Source of the DNA: DASYYE01 sp035946955
Lineage (GTDB): Bacteria > Actinomycetota > Actinomycetes > Streptosporangiales > Streptosporangiaceae
Reading direction: 5' to 3'
Length of the DNA: 13,647 bases
NCBI GenBank assembly: GCA_035946955.1
Contig: DASYYE010000545.1
Span: 1 to 13,647, forward strand
A model generated the notes under the pieces. That model saw only the letters and a program-made list of their open reading frames with translations. It was not told the origin of the DNA and did no database searches. Position 1 is the stretch's first letter. Every line of letters starts with the position of its first letter. This document shows, piece by piece, positions 7,255 to 12,552 of this stretch. The position numbers and the translations under genes are program-made.

Positions 7255-7476
7255 ATGGGTGTCAGCGTCATGTTTCTGGACTGCCCGGCGTACATGGATG
7301 AGATCGGCGGAGCCCGGTGCGGGCTTCCGGCCGAGGTCCAGTACCGGTACACGAGGATGTCAACGGCCGGGCCGCTGGAGAGCGCCAAGATCCGGTGCCC
7401 TCGTGGGCACGGGTTCAACGGCCCGATTGAGTTCCTGACCTGGAAGATGAGCCCCGCCCTACGGTCTGGGCACTAG
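7255..7476 (+). CDS. Small Cys-rich protein of unknown function, possible zinc-binding
   Basis: The product is 73 residues. Its core FLDCPAYMDEIGGARCGLPAEV, then GPLESAKIRCPRGHGFNGPIEFLTW, resembles a widespread small actinobacterial hypothetical protein that I recognise by pattern only. Cys10, Cys22, Cys48 and His52 (C-x3-H) could form one zinc site; this is inference. The ATG at 7255 has an AAGGGA (7237-7242) and a G-run (7245-7251) upstream. An alternative ATG at 7270 would begin MFLDCP, which matches the way I recall such proteins starting. It has no signal peptide or membrane segment. Its TAG (7474-7476) overlaps the TAG of the convergent lipoprotein gene within CTAG, leaving no space for a terminator between them. 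Confidence 0.75.
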   Translation: MGVSVMFLDCPAYMDEIGGARCGLPAEVQYRYTRMSTAGPLESAKIRCPRGHGFNGPIEFLTWKMSPALRSGH

Positions 7477-9029
7477 GGCACGGTGTAGGCGACCAGCTGG
7501 GGCGAGCCACCGGTTAGCCCGAGGGCGCTGGGGCCGCCCACGGGGACGAGCACCGTGTTGGTGGTGATGGCGATCGGTGAGTTGGCCGAGGTCGGCAGCG
7601 GGTGACGGTAGACGACCTTGCCGGTGGCGCGGTCCAGGGCGATCAGCACACCGGTGTACAAGGTGGTGAAGACGAGGTTGCCCGAGACGGTCGTGCCGCC
7701 CAGCGGCATGGCCGGCACCCGGGTGTCCCACTCAACCTGGCCCGTGGCCAGGCTGAGTGCTACCACCTCGCCGGTGCCATGGCCGTCCGGTATTCCGAGC
7801 GGAAGGGTCATCTTGGGGAGGGTGAACGGCATGTCGATCGTGGCCACGTACACGCTGCCACCGGCCACGGCCATGTTGGTCAGCACACCGCCAAGGTCGC
7901 CAGGCAAGATCGTGTACGGCGCTTTCAGGGTGAGTCTGTGCTGCAGTGCCCGGCGGGGGTAGTTGTCGGAGCTGCTGTGCTGGCCGACGGGCGTCTGCCA
8001 GATGAGGTGGCCGGTGTGGGCGTCCATCGCGTAGACGACGCCCATCTTGCCGCCGCCGATGACCGCGGGGGCCCCGTTGATGGTGGCCGTGATCGGGGAG
8101 GCCTGCATGTCGTGGTCCAGGAAGTCGTTCGGTACCCCCTGGTAGTACCAGTGCAGCCGGCCGGTCGCGGCGTCCAGGTTCACATCACTGTCGGTGTACA
8201 GCTGCGGCGACGGGCCAGCGATCGCCGACGCGGCGTTCTGGTACGGGTTGCCGATACCGAAGGTCACCGACCCATCGCTGCCCACCAGCGGCGTCTCCCA
8301 CGCACCACCCGAACCGGCCTTGACAGCGCGCACCCCTGGGTTGGACCGCAGGACCGTGTTGAACTTCCAGAGCGGGGCGCCGGTCGCGGCGCTGAGTGCG
8401 AGGAGCACACCACCGCCTGGTCCAAGCCCGTAGGCACTGGCCAGGTAGACCCGCCCGCCGGTCACCTGCGGCTGGATGTCGAACGCGCCCTGGCCACTGC
8501 TGAGGAGGTGCCCGTTGAACCAGATGGCCTTGCCGGTCTTGGCGTTGAGCGCGAACGCGGCGGTCGAGGTGGCTCCATAGACGACACCGTCCGCGACCGC
8601 GACGCCGTCGGGGCCGCCGCTCTTCTCCGGCGTATTGACCTGGTACTCCCACTTCAGCTTCCCGGTGGCCAGAGCCAGCGCATACACGTTCTCGTCGAGG
8701 TCCTGGAGGTAGACAACACCGTTCGCCACGATCGGCACCGCGGACAGCGAGCCATACCCCGGAGCAGCCGCGACCGCCGCTGCAGGCAGGGTGAACGTCC
8801 AGGCCTGCTGCAGCCTGGACACATTGGCCGAGGAGATCATCGAGCCCACGGCGTCCCGCGTGTTCGCAAGATCGCCATTCGGGTACAGCCACGACCCCGC
8901 AGGTGCCGCCGACCTGGGGTTCCTCACCGTGGTCCCCGTTGACGAGCTGCTGCAAGCGGCCGCCAGCACACCGACGGTGACGAACACGGCGACTCTGGCG
9001 TGGGCCCGCGCAGGCTTTCCCGTTCCCAT
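7473..9029 (-). CDS. PQQ-binding-like beta-propeller lipoprotein
   Basis: The 518-residue product has a lipoprotein signal: basic N-terminus, hydrophobic stretch, lipobox LAAAC with Cys26. It should be anchored outside the cytoplasmic membrane. Seven quinoprotein-type blade motifs of the form A-x-x-x-A-T-G-x-x-x-W are visible, at about residues 116-128, 158-171, 209-222, 282-295, 332-345, 422-435 and 462-474. The region GIGNPYQ...PSPQLYTDSDVNLDAATG...WYYQGVPND (258-302) parallels PQQ alcohol dehydrogenases. However, the usual P-G-D-N catalytic Asp reads P-S-P-Q, and the only Cys is the lipobox one, so the vicinal disulfide is missing. It may therefore be a structural or binding protein rather than a dehydrogenase. 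The start at 9029 has Shine-Dalgarno AAAGGGG. The promoter and operator lie just upstream. Confidence 0.9.
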   Translation of the reverse strand: MGTGKPARAHARVAVFVTVGVLAAACSSSSTGTTVRNPRSAAPAGSWLYPNGDLANTRDAVGSMISSANVSRLQQAWTFTLPAAAVAAAPGYGSLSAVPIVANGVVYLQDLDENVYALALATGKLKWEYQVNTPEKSGGPDGVAVADGVVYGATSTAAFALNAKTGKAIWFNGHLLSSGQGAFDIQPQVTGGRVYLASAYGLGPGGGVLLALSAATGAPLWKFNTVLRSNPGVRAVKAGSGGAWETPLVGSDGSVTFGIGNPYQNAASAIAGPSPQLYTDSDVNLDAATGRLHWYYQGVPNDFLDHDMQASPITATINGAPAVIGGGKMGVVYAMDAHTGHLIWQTPVGQHSSSDNYPRRALQHRLTLKAPYTILPGDLGGVLTNMAVAGGSVYVATIDMPFTLPKMTLPLGIPDGHGTGEVVALSLATGQVEWDTRVPAMPLGGTTVSGNLVFTTLYTGVLIALDRATGKVVYRHPLPTSANSPIAITTNTVLVPVGGPSALGLTGGSPQLVAYTVP

Positions 9030-9081
9030 CAGACGCCCCTTTCGGAGGCCGCGGACCCGTACGGTGAAGCCGATTGGTTAA

Positions 9082-9101
9082 GCGTATGCTTGAGTATACG
9101 C
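9082..9101. promoter_or_regulatory. 20-bp near-palindromic operator of the propeller gene
   Basis: GCGTATGCTTGAGTATACGC has perfect 6-bp outer arms (GCGTAT/ATACGC) and an inner CT/AG match, so 16 of 20 positions are symmetric. It covers the TATACT -10 of the minus-strand promoter, the usual position for a repressor such as a TetR- or GntR-type protein. No candidate repressor gene lies beside it in this window. Confidence 0.55.
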
Positions 9102-9123
9102 AAGGCGGATCGGTCATGGTCAA
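9093..9123 (-). promoter_or_regulatory. Promoter of the propeller lipoprotein gene
   Basis: On the minus strand, TTGACC (9123-9118) as -35 and TATACT (9098-9093) as -10 are separated by 19 bases, slightly longer than ideal. Transcription would start near 9086, giving a leader of about 57 bases before the ATG at 9029. Both hexamers are unusually good matches for such a GC-rich genome. Confidence 0.5.
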
Positions 9124-9180
9124 GTTCGCGCGCCCGCCGCGCAGGTCAGTGTCACTCCAGGCACGGTGGCAGGCGCCAAC

Positions 9181-9234
9181 CCGGTAAGTCCAGGTCTACC
9201 GGATACGGCCGACGGTTCCCGCGCTGGCCAGCGC
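9181..9234 (-). terminator. Possible weak terminator region after the L,D-transpeptidase gene
   Basis: Two inverted repeats lie 76-129 bases past the stop of the transpeptidase gene: CCGGTA/TACCGG with a 10-base loop (9181-9202) and the gapless palindrome GCGCTGGCCAGCGC (9221-9234). Neither has a U-run, and the second lacks a loop, so termination is only a possibility. The rest of the gap 9102-9309 shows no gene. Confidence 0.25.
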
Positions 9235-9309
9235 CGCGACGTCGAACAGCCAGTGATCGAGTTGGCGGTCCAGGTTGGGCAGCGGGCCGTGGCAGCCGAG
9301 CCGCAGCAT

Positions 9310-10623
9310 TTACCCCGCCAGGTAGTTGCGTGGCCTGGAGTCGTCCAGCACCGAGGTGGATGCTGGGGCTGGCAGCGTGCCGGGGCTGACGAACGTGCTG
9401 CCGGATGGCCCGGCCTGCACGGCCATGTGGGTGGCACTGGCGCGCAGCGCCTGATTCCAGGTAAGGAACCATTCGGTCCAGCCATCGCCGAACGTTCCTG
9501 CCAGCGGGCTGTGGGTGATAGTGACCGGGTCGCCGGGGACTGAATGGTCGTAATACCACGTGGCGTCGGCCGGGGACAGGTTCACACAGCCGTGGCTGAC
9601 GTTGGTGAACCCCTGTTCACCCACTGACCAGGGCGCGGAGTGCATGTAGTCGCCGCTCCAGGTGAACCGGACCGAGTCGTAGACCGGCACGTTGGTGTAC
9701 CCCTGCCCCGTCATCAGGACCGGGTTGCCCTTCTCGATGCTCAGGTAGGTCCCGTTGGCGGTCTCGGTTTCGGCGCCGCGAGCCGATGTTCCGGCACTGT
9801 CCAGCCAGACCCCGTGGAGCTTGTCCTTGTAGTAGATGCGTGCATGGTGGCCTGTGTAGCTGACCTCAGCGACCAGTGAGTTGCCGATCGTGAACGACTC
9901 GCTCAGGTTCGCGGTGAAGTACGCGCGGCGGGAGGCCGCCAGTCCATTGAGGTGGGCATCGAAGCTCACCTGTGTGTGCTGCGGCCAGTAGTTGCGGGTG
10001 CGGAACTCCAGAGCCTGGGTGCCCGCTGAGCATGTCCCTACGGCGCTCTCCCACATCCAGGCCCCTACTACCGGTTTGGAGCTCTTGATCTCGATGGACC
10101 GCTCCACCTGCGCCCGGTGTGCCACGCTGACCGGGGAACTGAAGCAGATCATGATCGGCATGCCGACGCCGTAGGTCTGTGGGTACATCGGGGTCGAGGC
10201 GGTGTCCGTGGCGGCCGGTGTGAGGGTGCGGAACGAACTGGTTGCGGTCACCGTCTTGTGGCTGGGGCCGACCGCCACGGCGGTCACCGTGTAATGAGTG
10301 CCGGTGTACAGTGCCCATCTGCTGTGCCATACCGTCCCGCCGTTGCTGGGCGAACCGGCCATCCTCCTGCTGCCAGCCTGGACACTCACACTGCTCAGCT
10401 TGCCGCGGGCCACGGTGACGGTGACCCCCTGACTGGGCGTGGCGCCGGAAGTGCCATTGCGGGGAGTGATGGATATCAGTGTGGAGGTCGCCGCCTCAGA
10501 ACCACCGGTCCCCCGCCCGTGCCCGGGGCCGCCGGCTGTGCTCTGGCAGGCGGCGGCGAGCAGGCTGAGGACAGCGCAGCCAGCAGTGAGTGTGACTGTG
10601 GCCCGGCCGTGAACGTGGCGCAT
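9310..10623 (-). CDS. L,D-transpeptidase lipoprotein (LdtMt2-like, YkuD domain)
   Basis: This 437-residue exported enzyme is expected to form 3-3 cross-links in peptidoglycan. The start at 10623 (MRHVHGR) is chosen over the longer reading because Shine-Dalgarno GGAGG lies just upstream and a lipoprotein signal follows at once, with LAAAC and Cys26. Residues about 47-135 and 140-240 look like the two Ig-like domains of actinobacterial Ldt proteins. The YkuD domain (about 245-370) has the active site NVSHGCVNL with His344 and nucleophile Cys346, plus the upstream His328 (YMHSAPWS). The C-terminal subdomain with DGWTEWFLTWNQAL matches the LdtMt2 arrangement, and is followed by a low-complexity Pro/Ser tail. 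The gene lies downstream of a membrane-protein operon and upstream of the propeller lipoprotein gene, but gaps of about 265 and 280 bases suggest separate transcription. Confidence 0.95.
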   Translation of the reverse strand: MRHVHGRATVTLTAGCAVLSLLAAACQSTAGGPGHGRGTGGSEAATSTLISITPRNGTSGATPSQGVTVTVARGKLSSVSVQAGSRRMAGSPSNGGTVWHSRWALYTGTHYTVTAVAVGPSHKTVTATSSFRTLTPAATDTASTPMYPQTYGVGMPIMICFSSPVSVAHRAQVERSIEIKSSKPVVGAWMWESAVGTCSAGTQALEFRTRNYWPQHTQVSFDAHLNGLAASRRAYFTANLSESFTIGNSLVAEVSYTGHHARIYYKDKLHGVWLDSAGTSARGAETETANGTYLSIEKGNPVLMTGQGYTNVPVYDSVRFTWSGDYMHSAPWSVGEQGFTNVSHGCVNLSPADATWYYDHSVPGDPVTITHSPLAGTFGDGWTEWFLTWNQALRASATHMAVQAGPSGSTFVSPGTLPAPASTSVLDDSRPRNYLAG

Positions 10624-10675
10624 ACCTCTCCCTCCAGTTCTCGGCTGGACACGTACCCATCCCGGCGCCCCAATC

Positions 10676-10817
10676 ACCTTAGGTCTATTAATCCACCCTG
10701 GTCTTCGCTTGGGGGTGCGGCAGCTAACTACGTTCAATTGGGAGAAAGGCGTCTACGGCGGGATCGCCCTGGTCACGCCTTATGTGACAGAGAAGTTTTT
10801 AGTACGGTTACGTGACC
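10676..10817. promoter_or_regulatory. AT-richer upstream region of the L,D-transpeptidase gene with GTCAC/GTGAC inverted repeats
   Basis: The 265-base gap 10624-10888 is locally much richer in A+T than the genes. It holds GGTCACG (10771-10777) facing CGTGACC (10811-10817), a 7-bp inverted repeat with a 33-base spacer. A further GTGAC at 10784-10788 forms GTCAC-N7-GTGAC with the first arm. On the minus strand, TAAGGT (10681-10676) is a candidate -10 about 50 bases from the transpeptidase ATG, but no good -35 precedes it. Confidence 0.35.
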
Positions 10818-10888
10818 CCTGAGACAGAACGGGTTTGGACCCCTGCAGTGCTGAATGTCATCACTCGTGAGAGCCGGGCGTACCGGAT

Positions 10889-11227
10889 TCATCGTGGACC
10901 GGCATCGGCGAGTGGGGCCTGCGGCGCCCGTTGCGGGCGGCTTGCCGACGGTTCCGGTGGGCGTGGCGCCGGCGATCGTCGTTCCTGGTCCGGGACTGGC
11001 CAGCCGGCGGCGTTGCCGGACCTGGGCGCTGGCACAGCCACGCGCCCCCGATCCGGTGGGCGGGCGTCTGCCTGGCGCCGACTGGCCGGCGCGGCCGTCC
11101 CGCAGTTCTGGCGGCCGTCCCGCGGGGGGTGGTCGCGGCCGGCGTAGAACACCATCACTACCCACGCGACGAGGAAGATCGTCCCAGTCGGCGGGATGAG
11201 GATGGCAGCAAGGGTGGATCCTGTCAT
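10889..11227 (-). CDS. Small single-span membrane protein of unknown function
   Basis: The product is 112 residues. It starts MTGSTLAAILIPPTG and has one hydrophobic span (about 6-29: LAAILIPPTGTIFLVAWVVMVFYA) followed at once by positively charged GRDHPPRDGR. This suggests the N-terminus faces out and the tail is cytoplasmic. The tail (30-112) is Pro/Arg/Ala-rich, low in complexity and probably disordered. The ATG at 11227 is preferred for GGAG 8 bases upstream; an ATG at 11251 has no ribosome-binding site. It lies 43 bases after the stop of the polytopic membrane protein, on the same strand, so it is probably the third gene of that operon. Short actinobacterial proteins with this N-terminal pattern exist, but I know no function. 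The membrane span is the strong evidence; the tail could be partly spurious. Confidence 0.65.
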   Translation of the reverse strand: MTGSTLAAILIPPTGTIFLVAWVVMVFYAGRDHPPRDGRQNCGTAAPASRRQADARPPDRGRVAVPAPRSGNAAGWPVPDQERRSPAPRPPEPSASRPQRAPQAPLADAGPR

Positions 11228-11270
11228 GTCAGTGGCTCCGTCCGGAAGCATCACGGCCGGTGGGGGGCCG

Positions 11271-12542
11271 TCACCGGCCCGGGCCAGCCCGGTCCAGCGC
11301 CACCAGTTCCTGGCCGTGGAAGTCGCGGACCTGGTGGGTCCGGTCGCCCGCCAGAGTGGCCCGGGCCGTCCACTCCACAACGACCTGGTGGGCGCTCTGG
11401 GAGGCGTGTGCCGGTCCATAGCAGACCACGGGCACGGTGGCACGTGCGTCCTCGGCGAGGGCCGTGGCGAAGCGGCGAGGGTCGAAGACCTTGTTGGGCG
11501 AGGGCAGCCACCCGTGCCCGAAGCACCAGGCGATGGCCTGACCAGACGACACTATTCGTCCTGTCACCTGCACCGGCCCGACCACCACGTCTCGTTCCAC
11601 GCCGTTGGTGTTCAGGTAGTTGCGGTGGGCAGCCTGCAGGCCGAACTCGTACCGGGCCTGGTTGCCGCCCGCGGTGACCCGAACCGGGCCGGGCCCGGTG
11701 CCGATCGTGATCTGGGCCATCGCGGCGCGCTCGACCGCGGCTTGGGCGGTGAACTGCCATTGCACCGCGCGATCGATCCCGAACCCGTACGGCAGTATCA
11801 CCAGCACGGCGGCGCCCACCAGCACACTCGCACGGGCGGGGAACCGCAGCCGCGGCAGGATTCCTTCCCACAGGCCGGGCATCGACCACGCGGTCAGGGC
11901 CATCGCGAAGTGGGCCAGAATGTCTATGGCGTACCAGGTGGGGGTGAGTCGGTCACCGGCCAGCGAATACACGGGGAAGACGAAGTTAAAGAGCGACGAG
12001 AACCAGACGCCGATGTACAGCAGCGCGTTGACCAGCGAGCGCCGCCGGAACAGCACGAAGAAGCTGGTGTTCAGGGCGATGCCCTGGACGGTGTACATCG
12101 CCATGCCGGCGAGGAGCGCGGGGAGCGTGCCCGGAGGTTCTCCGGTGAGCTGGGCCCCGAAGTTGTACCACACCCCCCAGTAGTTGATGCCGAACAGGTA
12201 GAAGGGCAGGATGCGGACAACGCTGAAGGTGACGTACGGCAAGACGGCCCACTTCAGGTACAGGTGAATGTGGTGTACTGGCTCATCCGGGTCGCGCGAG
12301 ACCGAGCGACGGTAGCTGATCCACAGCGGCAGCAGGGCGAACGACCCGAACACGAGGAGCGTCGACACCGGCAGCGTGGTGTACCGCAGCAGGAAACCTG
12401 CGAACAGCGCGTACATCGGCGTCGTCAACAGCATGAACAGCACGCCCCGCTGGACAACCCAGGTACGTAGCGCCGCCACCCGGCTGGGAGGGGCCGGGCT
12501 GGGCGTCGGGCTGGTCGTGGTGGGCAGCGTGATCGTTGACAT
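11271..12542 (-). CDS. Polytopic membrane protein with C-terminal extracytoplasmic domain, paralogue 2
   Basis: The product is 423 residues: a Pro/Thr-rich N-terminus, then about seven hydrophobic spans (near 35-53, 57-77, 97-117, 138-163, 168-192, 201-221 and 236-253), then a soluble domain of about 170 residues. Motifs shared with the gene upstream are DPDEP-x2-HIHLY (84-95), TGEPPGT (133-139), WSMPGLW (219-225), NYLNTN (308-313), IAWC (337-340) and PVVC (371-374). Cys340 and Cys374 are conserved in the paralogue, so a disulfide and an extracytoplasmic location are plausible. I do not recognise the family and assign no function. The start is fixed by AGGAGGG, which overlaps the stop of the upstream paralogue, with only 8 bases between that stop and this ATG. 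This strongly indicates co-transcription and translational coupling. Confidence 0.85.
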   Translation of the reverse strand: MSTITLPTTTSPTPSPAPPSRVAALRTWVVQRGVLFMLLTTPMYALFAGFLLRYTTLPVSTLLVFGSFALLPLWISYRRSVSRDPDEPVHHIHLYLKWAVLPYVTFSVVRILPFYLFGINYWGVWYNFGAQLTGEPPGTLPALLAGMAMYTVQGIALNTSFFVLFRRRSLVNALLYIGVWFSSLFNFVFPVYSLAGDRLTPTWYAIDILAHFAMALTAWSMPGLWEGILPRLRFPARASVLVGAAVLVILPYGFGIDRAVQWQFTAQAAVERAAMAQITIGTGPGPVRVTAGGNQARYEFGLQAAHRNYLNTNGVERDVVVGPVQVTGRIVSSGQAIAWCFGHGWLPSPNKVFDPRRFATALAEDARATVPVVCYGPAHASQSAHQVVVEWTARATLAGDRTHQVRDFHGQELVALDRAGPGR

Positions 12543-12545
12543 GGG

Positions 12546-12552
12546 CCCTCCT
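12546..12552 (-). promoter_or_regulatory. Shine-Dalgarno overlapping the upstream stop codon
   Basis: On the minus strand the junction reads TAGGAGGGCCCATG: the stop of paralogue 1 (12553-12551), the AGGAGGG ribosome-binding site (12552-12546) and the ATG of paralogue 2 (12542). This arrangement favours re-initiation by terminating ribosomes and a fixed ratio of the two proteins. Confidence 0.8.

Noticed and set aside
7602..8942. 446-codon open frame on the plus strand
   Set aside because: It is antisense to the propeller lipoprotein gene. Its composition (many Arg, Gly, Val, His and Gln, no domain motif) is the usual shadow of a GC-rich gene.
9221..9234. Gapless palindrome GCGCTGGCCAGCGC as a regulator site
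   Set aside because: Short GC palindromes of this kind arise often by chance here and it is not near a promoter; kept only as part of a weak terminator candidate.
9120..9485. Minus-strand frame covering the gap downstream of the L,D-transpeptidase
   Set aside because: It overlaps the transpeptidase 3' end in another frame, and its Pro/Arg-rich composition shows no domain.
10624..10737. Earlier start for the L,D-transpeptidase
   Set aside because: It adds 38 Arg/Pro-rich residues before the lipoprotein signal, whereas GGAGG sits correctly before the ATG at 10623.
10812..11147. Plus-strand frame starting at a GTG near a TACGGT box
   Set aside because: Only 3 bases separate the box from the GTG. 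The product is Arg/Gly-rich shadow sequence antisense to the small membrane protein gene.
10773..11165. 130-codon minus-strand frame between the membrane operon and the transpeptidase gene
   Set aside because: It is out of frame with the small membrane protein that occupies most of the same DNA, has no ribosome-binding site and no recognisable pattern.
11196..12470. 424-codon open frame on the plus strand
   Set aside because: It is antisense to the second membrane paralogue, low in complexity, with no hydrophobic or family pattern, while the minus strand has clear spans and a ribosome-binding site.
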